This document shows, in pieces, positions 48,150 through 57,515 of a stretch of 64,000 nt of DNA (position 1 is its first letter; every line of letters begins with the position of its first letter). The notes beneath the pieces are model-generated. The model had not been told where the DNA came from and made no database searches. It worked only from the letters and a program-made list of their open reading frames with translations. The position numbers were made by a program, and so were the translations under genes. The stretch is from CAVXXB01 sp963765585 (GTDB lineage: Bacteria > Calditrichota > Calditrichia > JAJRVZ01): NCBI GenBank assembly GCA_963765585.1, contig CAVXXB010000012.1, positions 682,001-746,000 of the forward strand, read 5' to 3'.

Positions 48150-49154
48150 TTATTGGTGTGCCTGAGATGAAAGTTTCATTTTTCGCCGCCAGAATTTACG
48201 AAATGCCAGGGATATTTCATCCCCTTTGACACTAACTTCATGCCAGTTATCCTTCCGCTGGCGCATTATTTCAAGTTGGGCCGATAAAAAATCAATATCT
48301 TCCTCAACGATTTTCGCCGATTTCCGGGCCATAAAAAATCGGGCAAATGCCGGAAAAAGCGCGAAAATATTCTTCCACAGCGTAATCTGCATCATGTTTA
48401 CATGATCATCATCTACCTGGTAAACATGCTCGAGGATGAGTAATGTTCGTTGCTCAAATTCTAATTGCAATCTTGAAATATTTGGGAAATAGAAACCATA
48501 CTTTGTTAAAATATTTATTTTTTTGCCAAAATATACTTTTTCGGCAACCGATCCAACATTTGCTCTGAAGTAATTTCCGCGAAGACCTTCATCTATGATA
48601 TCAATATTGAACTCTGCCGGGTATTCTTTTATCTGACCCATAAAAGACCGAATGGAGTTGCGATGTACAAACGCGATATGATAGGGATCGATCAGACTCT
48701 CGGCTGTCGACTCCAGGTCAGCCTTAAAGGTGTACGTTTTGTAGGTGAAATCCCAGGTATTCATCTCCGGAATATCATTGGGTTTTACTTTATCTGCCAT
48801 TTCACTATCGCCCATAAATACCCACAGCCAGCGATTAAATTCCATCAGAGGATATGATTTTATTTGTGCAGTCTTTGGGATTTTTGCTTCATCCAGCTGC
48901 GACGGGATATGAACACAGGTTCCCTGCGCATTATATCTCCAGCCATGATAACCGCAGACAACCCGGTCTTTCTCGAGATAACCCAGAGAAAGGGGAACAT
49001 TACGGTGACAGCACCGGTCTTCCAGAGCGATAGCCTTGCCCTGTGAATCACGATAAAATAAAATGCTTTCGCCGAAAAATTTGCGTGTTATTATTTCATT
49101 TTTTAATTCATTGGCAGGACAGATAAGATACCAGTGATTTTTTAGTGCTTCCAA
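48150..49154 (-). CDS. Rieske non-heme iron oxygenase
   Basis: A 334-residue oxygenase alpha-subunit-like protein. The Rieske [2Fe-2S] ligands are C-x-H in DRCCHRNVPLSLGYL and C-x2-H in VVCGYHGWRYN, about 20 residues apart. The mononuclear iron motif is D-x2-H-x4-H in IDPYHIAFVHRN. It starts at TTG 49154 with GAGG upstream. Such enzymes hydroxylate or demethylate ring substrates. In this cluster the likely substrate is a carotenoid ring. It is separated from crtB by a repeat-filled 147-base gap. No reductase or ferredoxin partner is adjacent. Confidence 0.85.
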   Translation of the reverse strand: MEALKNHWYLICPANELKNEIITRKFFGESILFYRDSQGKAIALEDRCCHRNVPLSLGYLEKDRVVCGYHGWRYNAQGTCVHIPSQLDEAKIPKTAQIKSYPLMEFNRWLWVFMGDSEMADKVKPNDIPEMNTWDFTYKTYTFKADLESTAESLIDPYHIAFVHRNSIRSFMGQIKEYPAEFNIDIIDEGLRGNYFRANVGSVAEKVYFGKKINILTKYGFYFPNISRLQLEFEQRTLLILEHVYQVDDDHVNMMQITLWKNIFALFPAFARFFMARKSAKIVEEDIDFLSAQLEIMRQRKDNWHEVSVKGDEISLAFRKFWRRKMKLSSQAHQ

Positions 49155-49192
49155 TTTTTAAAAACCTCAATTGTTTAGCCAGAATTCTTGAT

Positions 49193-49280
49193 AACCACAA
49201 AGTCACAAAGTTTTAAATAATAATAGGTTATCAGAAATATTTAAAATTCCTTTTTCTTTGTGTCTTCGAGTCTTAGTGGT
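49193..49280. repeat. Short MITE-like element between crtB and the Rieske gene
   Basis: Left end AACCACAAAGTCACAAAG (from 49193) and right end CTTTGTGTCTTCGAGTCTTA to 49280 (…GTGGT) are inverted copies of the same family as 13602 and 44711. It splits the crt genes into two groups. Confidence 0.7.
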
Positions 49281-49301
49281 GATATTTATGACTTAATCAA
49301 G

Positions 49302-50207
49302 TTATAAGAAATTACTTAAAAAAGAAGACATTGACAATGCTCTTGTTTTGATTACCTGGCCGGCAACGATACCCAATTTTTTATGTTGCGGAACGAAAAC
49401 ACGGCCTAAGAATGGATTATAATTTTGTAATTCTATCTTTTTCAAAATTCCGCGATAAATTTTGCTTGCTGAATAAATTGCAAACTGGGCATTGTGATCA
49501 AGCATTTTAATGCCCTTTTCTGCGTCGTCATAGTATTTATGGGCACGGTCGACCTGAAATTTCATCAAAGCATAAATTTCATCTGTCATTCGTTCTTCAA
49601 AAATATCATTAATATTTACATTAAACCGGTTTATATCTTCCAAAGGCAGATAAATCCGCCCCATATCCTTATCTTCCTTTACATCCCGCAAAATATTTGT
49701 CAACTGCATGCCGATACCGAGACTCTCCGCATGTCCCAGAGCACGTTCATCGTTATATCCGAGCAGGGGTGTCATCATTAATCCGACGACACCGGCCACA
49801 CGATAGGCAAAAAGATATAACTCATCAAAGGTATCATATCGCCTTTTGTGGGTATCCATCTTTACACCTTCAATTAACTCCAGTGCCGGTTCTATTGGGA
49901 TGTTAAAATGTTTGGCAACGGAAATGAATGGCTTAACGATTGGATGTTCAGATTCACCTGTACGATATGCAATATGCAGTTCTTCTTCAAGATAATCCAG
50001 TTCATGTGTTACCTGTTCAATGTCACGCGGACGTGGCGTGTCGATCAAATTATCCACATAGCGACAAAATCCATACAGCGCATATGTCGCCCATCGTTTT
50101 TCCCGTGGCAACATGGTAGCTGAGAAATAGAAACTTTTGGCATAGTGTGCCGTTAAGTCACGCGCATAATTAAATTGCGGTTTATTTTCTTTGTTCATGT
50201 ATTTCAT
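49302..50207 (-). CDS. crtB: Phytoene synthase
   Basis: CrtB condenses two geranylgeranyl diphosphates to phytoene. The 301-residue protein has the aspartate-rich motifs YVDNLIDTPR (DxxxD) and LTNILRDVKEDKDMGRIYLP. It also shows SFYFSATMLPREKR near the start. Start ATG 50207 overlaps the crtI stop in ATGA, which implies translational coupling. It is the third gene of crtYcd-crtI-crtB. Confidence 0.95.
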   Translation of the reverse strand: MKYMNKENKPQFNYARDLTAHYAKSFYFSATMLPREKRWATYALYGFCRYVDNLIDTPRPRDIEQVTHELDYLEEELHIAYRTGESEHPIVKPFISVAKHFNIPIEPALELIEGVKMDTHKRRYDTFDELYLFAYRVAGVVGLMMTPLLGYNDERALGHAESLGIGMQLTNILRDVKEDKDMGRIYLPLEDINRFNVNINDIFEERMTDEIYALMKFQVDRAHKYYDDAEKGIKMLDHNAQFAIYSASKIYRGILKKIELQNYNPFLGRVFVPQHKKLGIVAGQVIKTRALSMSSFLSNFL

Positions 50208-51727
50208 GATGTCACTTCCTCTAATTTTTCAACTGGATTGGGGACATGGTTAAAATCGTCAAGTATCACTTTCTCGGTTGCTTCTGCGGTTAATAATACG
50301 CCCGGTAAGCCCGCACCGGGATGGGTGCCGGCACCTACAAAATAAAGGTTGTTAATATCGGAACTCCGGTTGTGTGGTCTGAAATAGGCCGTCTGTGTTA
50401 ACTTGGGTTCAAATCCCCAGGGACTGCCAAGATTTGAATTCCGGTTTATTTTAAAATCCACAGGTGTAAAAACCTCAAGTACTTCTATATTTTTCTGCAA
50501 ATCCTCTAAACCAAAATCATTCTCCAGAAAGTTTAGAATCCGGTCCGTGAATGTCTGCGTCATAGTATCCCAGTCAATATCACCGGATAGATTGCTTACG
50601 GGTATCAGGACATACATACTTTCACCACCATCCGGAGCCATACCGGCATCACTACGTGTCGGAGCATGCAGATACATTGAAAAATCGTCCGGAAGTATTT
50701 TTTTATCAAATATATCCTTTATCAGGTCCTTATACCGGTCCGACAATATAAGCGTGTGATGCAGCAATTGGGGGTACTGCTTTTTTGAACCGATATATAA
50801 TAGAAAAGCGCTCATGGAAGTTGATTTCCGGTCTATCTTTGCATCCGTCCATTTTTTACGATGTTCCGGTTTAATGAGATGTTTATATGTATGAGCAACA
50901 TCCGCATTTGATATGACCGCATCCGCTGAAATAAACTCATCGTTGGCGATGACACCGGTTGTCCGGCCATTTTCAACCACAATTTCCTTTATCTCAGAAT
51001 TGGTCTTTATTTTTCCGCCCAGCTCAATAAATATATTTTCAAATGCCCGGACCAGTGAATACATACCACCTTTGGTAAACCAGACCCCCCCGGCTTTTTC
51101 AAGATAAGGGATCATCAAATAGACACTGGGTGACCGGAATGGATTTCCGCCAATAAATAACGGATGGAATGAAAAGGTGAACCGGTGGTTTGGATGTTTG
51201 AAATACCTTTTTACATAAGTATACGCAGGTAACAGTGCATTTAATTTCAGGGCCCGCGGAATGAAATCAAACATTGTTTTCCAGGACATAAACGGCATAG
51301 AACCCAATCCATCTGTAATTACAGCATCATAAATCTTGCGGCAATTTTCCATGAACCGGTCATAATTTTTAGCATCTTCCGGATCAAATTTTGCCATCTG
51401 CGCTTTCATTTTGTCACTATCACCGGTGTAGTCCAGATATTGACCATCATGAAAATAAATCCGGTAATACGGATCCAGTTTGATAAGGTCTAAATAATCC
51501 TCCAGGCGCTTACCTGCTGAGGAAAACACTTTTTCAATAATATCCGGCGCGGTGATAAGTGACGGCCCCATATCAAATGTATATCCGTCTTTCTTAAGTT
51601 GATAGGCATGTCCGCCGATTATTTCATTTTTTTCCATAATGGTGACATCAAATCCCTGGGATTGCAAACGAATAGCAATACCAAGACCACCAAACCCGGA
51701 ACCAATTACAATAATTTTTTTCGACAT
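50204..51727 (-). CDS. crtI: Phytoene desaturase
   Basis: CrtI turns phytoene into lycopene. The 507-residue protein begins at ATG 51727 (SKKIIVIGSGFGGLGIAIRL), with GAGAAG upstream. A longer in-frame start at 51823 only reads through the palindromes and is rejected. Motifs: the FAD-binding GSGFGGLG, EKNEIIGGHAYQL, and the C-terminal NLYFVGAGTHPGAGLPGVLLTAEAT. It overlaps crtB by 4 bases. The gap to crtYcd carries two 25-base palindromes. Confidence 0.95.
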   Translation of the reverse strand: MSKKIIVIGSGFGGLGIAIRLQSQGFDVTIMEKNEIIGGHAYQLKKDGYTFDMGPSLITAPDIIEKVFSSAGKRLEDYLDLIKLDPYYRIYFHDGQYLDYTGDSDKMKAQMAKFDPEDAKNYDRFMENCRKIYDAVITDGLGSMPFMSWKTMFDFIPRALKLNALLPAYTYVKRYFKHPNHRFTFSFHPLFIGGNPFRSPSVYLMIPYLEKAGGVWFTKGGMYSLVRAFENIFIELGGKIKTNSEIKEIVVENGRTTGVIANDEFISADAVISNADVAHTYKHLIKPEHRKKWTDAKIDRKSTSMSAFLLYIGSKKQYPQLLHHTLILSDRYKDLIKDIFDKKILPDDFSMYLHAPTRSDAGMAPDGGESMYVLIPVSNLSGDIDWDTMTQTFTDRILNFLENDFGLEDLQKNIEVLEVFTPVDFKINRNSNLGSPWGFEPKLTQTAYFRPHNRSSDINNLYFVGAGTHPGAGLPGVLLTAEATEKVILDDFNHVPNPVEKLEEVTS

Positions 51728-51746
51728 ATTTTCTTCTCGTTTCTGT

Positions 51747-51771
51747 CGTTCCCAAGTTGTACTTGCGAACG
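51747..51771. repeat. 25-bp REP-like palindrome (copy 2) in the crtYcd-crtI gap
   Basis: CGTTCCCAAGTTG / TACTTGCGAACG: arms pair with one mismatch. Same size and ends as 5826-5850. Confidence 0.8.
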
Positions 51772-51784
51772 CCTCTTTTTTCCT

Positions 51785-51809
51785 CGTTACCAAGTTGTAC
51801 TTGGTAACG
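51785..51809. repeat. 25-bp REP-like palindrome (copy 3) in the crtYcd-crtI gap
   Basis: Arms CGTTACCAAG and CTTGGTAACG around TTGTA, perfect. With copy 2 it forms a tandem pair 13 bases apart in a 92-base gap, a BIME-like arrangement. Confidence 0.82.
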
Positions 51810-51819
51810 CATAGTTCCA

Positions 51820-52512
51820 TCAAGTTGCTCTTACTTTTCCTTGGTTCATTGACTTCAACTTCTCATAAACCACTGTATTTAAATACAGCAGAGATATACC
51901 ATAACCAAAATCCTCTATTGGAATAGTGATCACTCTGAAACCCAGTTGAAACGATTCACCATACGTTACCACTGGTCGCCCTGTTAGAAAGCCATTAAAC
52001 AATAGTATAAATCCAACAATCATAGCCATATACCACCAAAATCGTTTTTGTAAAAACAGATTGGTCTCAAGCCATTGATCTGTAATAATCGCAATGGTCA
52101 GGAAAACCAGAACAAGTCCGGTATATTCAAGACCTGCAAAATAAAGTATTGCTCCGGGAACCGGCAGTAGCAATAACACCTGCCTCAACCGGTTTATTCT
52201 CTCAATTTGATCCGGAGATGTGCGCCGTGAAATCATTTCCCATGTAAACAAACAGGCAAACGGGACGGTGACAAAAAACAACCATTCTTCAATTGGCAGA
52301 TTGAATAATTTTATGCCTGTAATATATTTTTCATTAAACATCCAATGTGCACCAGTGACCAGGGCATCCCAGATAATAAATGGAACTCCGACAACGACAA
52401 TTGAAATAATCGCATCTTTCCATCTATCAATAAAATAAAATGGTTTCAACATGCCCAGAAAAAACGGGCCAGTTAAAACAATGATATTAAATATGAGATA
52501 CTCGTAATACAT
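51820..52512 (-). CDS. crtY: Lycopene cyclase, fused CrtYcd type
   Basis: A 230-residue membrane cyclase with six or seven helices. The two catalytic P-x-E-(E/D) motifs are LPIEEWLFF (about residue 75) and IPIEDFGYG (about residue 200), showing that both halves of the CrtYc/CrtYd type are fused. It converts lycopene ends to beta rings. I choose ATG 52512 (AAAAGGG 5 bases upstream); GTG 52518 is too close. It heads the crt operon, with the TGAGCGT repeats 63-80 bases upstream. Confidence 0.88.
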   Translation of the reverse strand: MYYEYLIFNIIVLTGPFFLGMLKPFYFIDRWKDAIISIVVVGVPFIIWDALVTGAHWMFNEKYITGIKLFNLPIEEWLFFVTVPFACLFTWEMISRRTSPDQIERINRLRQVLLLLPVPGAILYFAGLEYTGLVLVFLTIAIITDQWLETNLFLQKRFWWYMAMIVGFILLFNGFLTGRPVVTYGESFQLGFRVITIPIEDFGYGISLLYLNTVVYEKLKSMNQGKVRAT

Positions 52513-52574
52513 TTTCACCCTTTTAATAACTAATATTTACTATAACCGGGAGTGTTTAAAAATTATTCCCAAAT

Positions 52575-52592
52575 TGAGCGTTATGAGCGTAA
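52575..52592 (-). promoter_or_regulatory. Paired TGAGCGT operator-like repeats upstream of crtYcd
   Basis: TGAGCGTTA and TGAGCGTAA stand head-to-tail with a 9-base period (a degenerate TTACGTTAA follows). The same arrangement occurs twice in the carH/ECF gap at 57454 and 57516. Likely binding site for CarH or part of a common promoter; inferred. Confidence 0.6.
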
Positions 52593-52811
52593 TTACGTTA
52601 AATATACTTTATGCAATGAGGATAACTCAAGAAAATACATAATGTTGCATCGGCATATATTTTATGTAAAAATCGACTGAATTGATAAGTTTTTAGTTTG
52701 TAATTACGATCATTATATAATCCCCGTAATACAGAACTAAGTTACATTTTGAATTATTTCGCTTTTCTTGGAAGTTGAATGAATAATTTGAAGTGAGAAG
52801 TGACAAGTTAG

Positions 52812-52966
52812 GAGTTAGAAGTTAGAAATGAGAGATTAGAGATTAAAATGTTGCCAATCGGTGATAAACAACAGGCAAATTACAAATTACGAATCACCAG
52901 TTACAAATCCCTCATTTCTAATTCCTAATCTCTAATTTTTTTCCGCGTCTCTGCGACTCTGCGAGA
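52812..52966. repeat. About 150-bp repeat, copy 1 (direct copy at 56595)
   Basis: The gap 52519-53004 holds TTAGAAATGAGAGATTAGAG ... GCCAATCGGTGATAAA ... TACGAATCACCAGTTACAAA ... CTCATTTCTAATTCC ... GCGTCTCTGCGACTCTGCGA. It matches 56595-56747 closely in the same direction. The AGAAATGAGAG and CTCATTTCT parts are inverted, so the unit can fold. No ORF. Confidence 0.85.
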
Positions 52967-53004
52967 ATGAAACAATAATAATTGACTAACAATATTTGAT
53001 ATCT

Positions 53005-53929
53005 TTACATAGTATCATCGTAACTTCGATCCAAGAGCCGGGATAATGCGTTATCTAATTCGGGATATTGAAACCGGTATCCTGCATCGGTTAATTTTTT
53101 GGGGATGACATTTGTGCTTGTCAATAGCAATTCTTCTGCCATTTGGCCCATAGTGAGTTTTAAGATAGATGCGGGGACATTCATAAATGCCGGACGGTGC
53201 AATACATCCGATAGTGTTTTGGTGAACCGGGCATTGGTTACCGGGTTGGGTGAAACCATATTTACCGGTCCGTTAAGTTTGTCGTTGGCAATAATAAACT
53301 CAAGGATCGCCGGAATTTCCAACACACTGATCCAGGGCATATATTGCTTTCCGGAGCCTATCTTTCCGCCCAATCCCATTTTAAATATTGGGATTAATAT
53401 TTTTAAAGCGCCTGCGGAGGGGCTTAAAACAACCCCGAAGCGCAAAAAGATGGTTCTTATTCCGGCAGAAGTTAACGCTTGTGCGGCTTCTTCCCATCGG
53501 AGTACTACTTCAGTAAGAAACCCAGATCCAGGGGGTGATGTCTCGGTCACCTGTTTTTCGCCCTGATCGCCATAAAACCCGGTGGCGGAAGCACAGGCAA
53601 ATAGTTTGGGAGGATTATTTAACTGAGAAATCACCTTTGCCAGCAGACGGGTTGAATCAACGCGGCTGTTTAAAATTTTCTTTTTGAAACCCGGACTCCA
53701 GCGACGACCCGAGATATTTTCTCCACTTAGGTGGATGACTACATCAAATCCTTCGATATCGGAAGCAGTGAGTCTGCTGTTTTGCGGGATCCCAGAAAAT
53801 CTCATTTATACCAGTGTCGCGCCGAACCAATCGATGGACATCATGCCCATTTGATTTAAAATGATTCGTCAGAACACGCCCAACCAATCCACTGCTACCG
53901 GAAATCAGGATTTTTAAACTCATCATCAT
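53005..53929 (-). CDS. TIGR01777-family NAD(P)-dependent epimerase, split by +1 frameshift
   Basis: An SDR-type protein of the SulA/YfcH-like TIGR01777 family; the reaction is unknown. Start ATG 53929 with AAAGGT upstream. N-terminal KILISGSSGLVGRVLTNHF binds the dinucleotide. The frame changes at about 53773 (extra A in CAGCAGACTCACTG), after which DVVIHLSGENISGRRW, FACASATGFYGDQGEKQVTE, LRFGVVLSPSAGAL and PWISVLEIPAILEFI follow. Removing one base gives about 307 residues, as usual. TIGR01777 genes often sit with phr and SRPBCC genes in light-related loci. It lies in the same direction as crtY but is separated from it by repeats. Confidence 0.85.
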
Positions 53930-54151
53930 CTACCTTTTAAGAAAAAGTCATTACTACTGACTTAGTATCTCTTAATATTCTAATTATTTTTTCTCCGCAG
54001 AGCCGCAGAGACGCAGAATTTAAATAAAATAATTTATTCTTAGTGAATTCTTCGTGAAATCCTTCGTGTTACAATTAAAATATGAACCTGATATGGCTGC
54101 TATATTTATTGTCAAAACGAGCAGCGAGTACCTGGTGCCGAGTACCGAGTA

Positions 54152-56513
54152 TTAGAATTCCGCACTAATACCGATCGATGGTAAAATCCCGATTCCACCC
54201 TGCGTCTCGACGGTATCTTCCCAAAAATCATAAGTAGGTTTGCGTTCGATTTTATTATTCAAAACATTCTGAATATCGACAAATACAACCAACCGCCAGT
54301 TACTAAAATTAAAAAATCGATCTACCCGAAAGTCCAAAATTCCCTGGGCCGGAAGTCTTTCAGAGAGATACTCGTCGGGCAGGTTTTGGATTTCGCCAGG
54401 ATTGACGGGATTTTCTGAAGGTCTGTAGACCGGAGTATAGGGCGCACCTGTGTAATATCTGTATTTCGTGCTTATTTCCCAGTTTTTATCGAACATATAA
54501 CCACCGGAGATATTAAAAATAAATCGTTGGTCAAATTGACCGGGATATGTTTTTTTGTTACCGGCTATAAATTCACCCTTGCTGTAAGCGAGACCTATTT
54601 GCCCATAGCATGGTACCGAAGAAAACTTCTTTTGCATCAGCCATTCAAAGCCGTAGGCGATCCCGGTTGCGGTAGATACCATTGGAAAATAGCCAAATGA
54701 CTGAAAATCATCTTCCTGTCCACCAAAACCGGTTCCTGTATTAGTAATAACAAGATAATCGTTTACATCAGGAATTGTCCCGGTTGGCAGATCGCGATAT
54801 CTTTTATAAAATGTTTCAATTGATACGCGCAAATCATCCTGAATCAAATATTCTGCGCCGATAATCGCCATATTATTTTGTAAGGCTTTAAGATTTCTGT
54901 TTTCTTCACTGACCATCCATACATAAGAAGGGGACTGGTAGTATACACCCAGGCTGGCCTTAAAACTTAATTTTTCATTGATATTGAACCGGGCAGTAAA
55001 ACGGGGTGCAAAATAAAATGGATTATCTAAAAATGTATAATAATCAAAGCGGGCACCCAAATTCAATGTAAGCAGTGCACTGACTGTCCAGTCAAAATCC
55101 AGAAAGGCAGCTGATTTTAGTTGCCCTGGCATCTACATCTAATTGCTTAGGCAATCCTAAAGATTCGGGAGTTACTTTATTCCCACTCCGATCGTATATC
55201 GTATCAGCAAAGGCAGTTTGGTTGTTGGTTTCTACAAATCGCGAGGAAAGTCCACTCAATAATCCCAGGGTTTTGGATAGTGCAAAAAACCTCTGTGCTT
55301 TAATGCCGAATTCGCGCTCATTGGCATTGCTGTTAAAGAATTCTTCTTCATTTTCATCAATCTGGCTGAACTGATAATCGTAAAAATTGGCATTCACCGT
55401 AAGATCCAGGTAACCGGTATCCAGAAGACGCCGGTAATTAACACCTGTAATAAATTGATTTTGTGTGTTGTCGAGTATTCCGGCATTAGTCACCCGGTTT
55501 TCTTCGGTGCTTTGGTCACGTTCCACCTGGTCAACAGCTGCCAGGCCCAAAATAAACAATTCTTCTCTATCAGAGAGCTTAAAATTGGTAATCAGATTAT
55601 AATCGGTATATTGCGGAATAAATGGCAACCCTGCTGCCCTGAATATCAAATCAAGATAACTCCGGCGTGCAGAAAAAATAAAATTTCCGTTATTGGAGAG
55701 GGGGCCTTCCAGATTAAATCCAAATTGTGTTGCGGAAATTAATAACTTGCCGCCAAATTTATCATTCCGGCCCTGACTCATATCCAGACTTAAGGTAGAT
55801 GACATTTTGTCCCCATACTTTGCTGAAAATCCCCCGGTTGAAAAGGTGACATTCTCGACAAAATCGAGATTGATAAAACTGAGACTACCGCTACCGGTTC
55901 CCTGTGTGCCGAAATGATTGATATTTGGTACTTCAATATTATTTACAACGTATAAATTTTCTGATGGACCACCACCGCGAACCAGAAGATCGTTTCTACC
56001 TCCATCCGCAACAACCGCCACGCCAGGTAACGTAGCGACGGTACGCACGATATCTTCAAATCCACCGGGAAATCGTCGGATTTCTTCGCGTGACAGGCCA
56101 ACTGTGCTGGGTTGAGTCATATTTGATTCCACGAAATATCCGGCTGTAACGGTAATGCTTTCTGTTTCCAAAATCTGTTCTGAGAGCGAAATGGTTAAAT
56201 TGGTCGGCTTACCCGATGACACAATAATATCGGTAAATTTTTGTGTGATGTATCCGATATAGGAGATTTCCAGTCGATAGGCTCCGGGTTCAAGATTTTC
56301 GATTATAAAAACTCCATCCAGATCTGTTGAAGCGCCGCGATCTGAATCCAGGATAATTATATTGACACCTGCCAGTGGTTCTTTTGTCTGAATGTCGATA
56401 ATACGTCCTGCGATCATGTTTCCCGTCACCGCATAGACTTTACCAGCTAAGGTAAGTATAATGATGGCGGCGATGGTAGCAAGGATTTCAAATAGTTTAA
56501 ATGTCGTTTTCAT
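54152..56513 (-). CDS. TonB-dependent outer membrane receptor, split by +1 frameshift
   Basis: An outer membrane beta-barrel that imports a ligand with TonB energy. Order: signal peptide (about 1-30), a carboxypeptidase-regulatory-like beta-sandwich (GRIIDIQTKEPLAGVNI ... YRLEISYIGY, about 33-110), a plug (RFPGGFEDIVRTVATLPGVAVV, DLLVRGGGPSENLYVVNNIEV) and the barrel. The frame changes at about 55100-55130 (after GLPKQLDVDA). Removing one base gives about 786 residues. The C-terminal residue is phenylalanine (GIGISAEF), as expected for Omp85-dependent barrels. The ligand is unknown. It lies between the two copies of the 150-base repeat. Confidence 0.85.
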
Positions 56514-56572
56514 ATGAACTGGTAGTTTGCCTTTTATTAAATGTCGATTAATTTGATCTATTTATAAATACA

Positions 56573-56755
56573 TCTCGCAGAGCCGCAGTACAACAATTAG
56601 AAATTAGAAATGAGAGAATAGAGATTAAAAAGTTGCCAATTGGTGATAAAGAATAGGCAATTACAAATTACGAATCACCAGTTACAAATCCCTCATTTCT
56701 AAGTCCTAATCTCTAATCTTTTTCAGCGTCTCTGCGCCTCTGCGAGAGATCAAGT
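56573..56755. repeat. Repeat-rich gap with 150-bp repeat copy 2
   Basis: The ends TCTCGCAGAGCCGCAG (56573) and GCGTCTCTGCGCCTCTGCGA (about 56727-56746) are inverted. Between 56595 and 56747 lies the second copy of the 52812 repeat. The 19-base GACAGGATCACAGGATAAT string follows inverted at 56806-56824. No ORF. Confidence 0.8.
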
Positions 56756-56835
56756 ATTCTTGCTAAAGTAATTTACAACTTTAATTTAATATTTACATCT
56801 ATTCCATTATCCTGTGATCCTGTCAAAAAATATAT

Positions 56836-57411
56836 CTACCCAAATGCCGGTACATACCCATTTTCTTTTGCATATTTGTTTAGTTTCCGTCGGAAAAGAG
56901 AACGTCCACGATGCAATCGTGACATTACCGTTCCGACCGGAATATTTATTATATTGGATATTTCCTGATAAGAAAATCCTTCCACATCACACAACAAAAC
57001 AATTATGCGAAAATAATATGGCAGTTTTTCCAGGGCGCCTTTAACCTCATCTTCAAAATGATCATCGGTAAACCCGGGTGTCATGACATTGGGTGTCTCC
57101 GTTTCAAATGCATCATTCTGATAAAAATGATAATCTTCTAAATCATCATAACTCACTTTTTGTGGCCGGCGAACCATTTTGCGATAGGCTGTGATATACC
57201 CGTTCATCATAATTTTAAAGATCCAGGCGCGGAAGTTAGTGTTACGCTGATATTGATCGAATGCTTTAAATGATTTGAAAAAGGTTTCCTGCAAAAGATC
57301 ACTTGCTTCTTCTTCTGAACGGGTCAAGCGATAGGCCGTATTTTTTAGTGATTTCAAATGCGGCTGAACTAATGCATTGAATTCCCTGTGGGTGGCTGTG
57401 TTGTTACTCAT
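56836..57411 (-). CDS. ECF-type RNA polymerase sigma factor
   Basis: A 191-residue sigma-70 family factor of the extracytoplasmic type. Region 2 is visible in AYRLTRSEEEASDLLQETFFKSFKAFDQY, in pieces, and NFRAWIFKIMMN. Region 4 is LPYYFRIIVLLCDVEGFSYQEISNIINIPVGTVMSRLHRGR, in pieces. No anti-sigma gene is adjacent. ATG 57411 has AAGGAG upstream. It is divergent from the carH-like gene. In Streptomyces, LitR and the ECF factor LitS are adjacent and control crt genes in light; the present arrangement is the same in outline. Confidence 0.92.
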   Translation of the reverse strand: MSNNTATHREFNALVQPHLKSLKNTAYRLTRSEEEASDLLQETFFKSFKAFDQYQRNTNFRAWIFKIMMNGYITAYRKMVRRPQKVSYDDLEDYHFYQNDAFETETPNVMTPGFTDDHFEDEVKGALEKLPYYFRIIVLLCDVEGFSYQEISNIINIPVGTVMSRLHRGRSLFRRKLNKYAKENGYVPAFG

Positions 57412-57453
57412 GATGATCTCCTTCTTAAAAATAGTTATTTTTTTCCGAATATC

Positions 57454-57471
57454 TGAGCGTTTCGAGCGTTT
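57454..57471. promoter_or_regulatory. Operator-like repeat pair O1 in the carH/ECF gap
   Basis: TGAGCGTTT and CGAGCGTTT in direct order with a 9-base period. It lies downstream of the ECF promoter start, in the ECF leader. Confidence 0.6.
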
Positions 57472-57481
57472 AACTGGTCAT

Positions 57482-57509
57482 AATTTACAGAAAAAAAAGT
57501 AATTGTCAA
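57482..57509 (-). promoter_or_regulatory. Candidate sigma-70 promoter of the ECF gene
   Basis: On the minus strand TTGACA (57509-57504) and TAAATT (57487-57482) are 16 bases apart. The operator pairs O1 and O2 flank it. The ECF start codon is about 70 bases further. Confidence 0.55.
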
Positions 57510-57515
57510 GAAAAA

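Noticed and set aside
51728..51823. A longer crtI start overlapping crtYcd
   Set aside because: The extension only translates two palindromes (TTWERQKR); ATG 51727 begins the conserved FAD motif.
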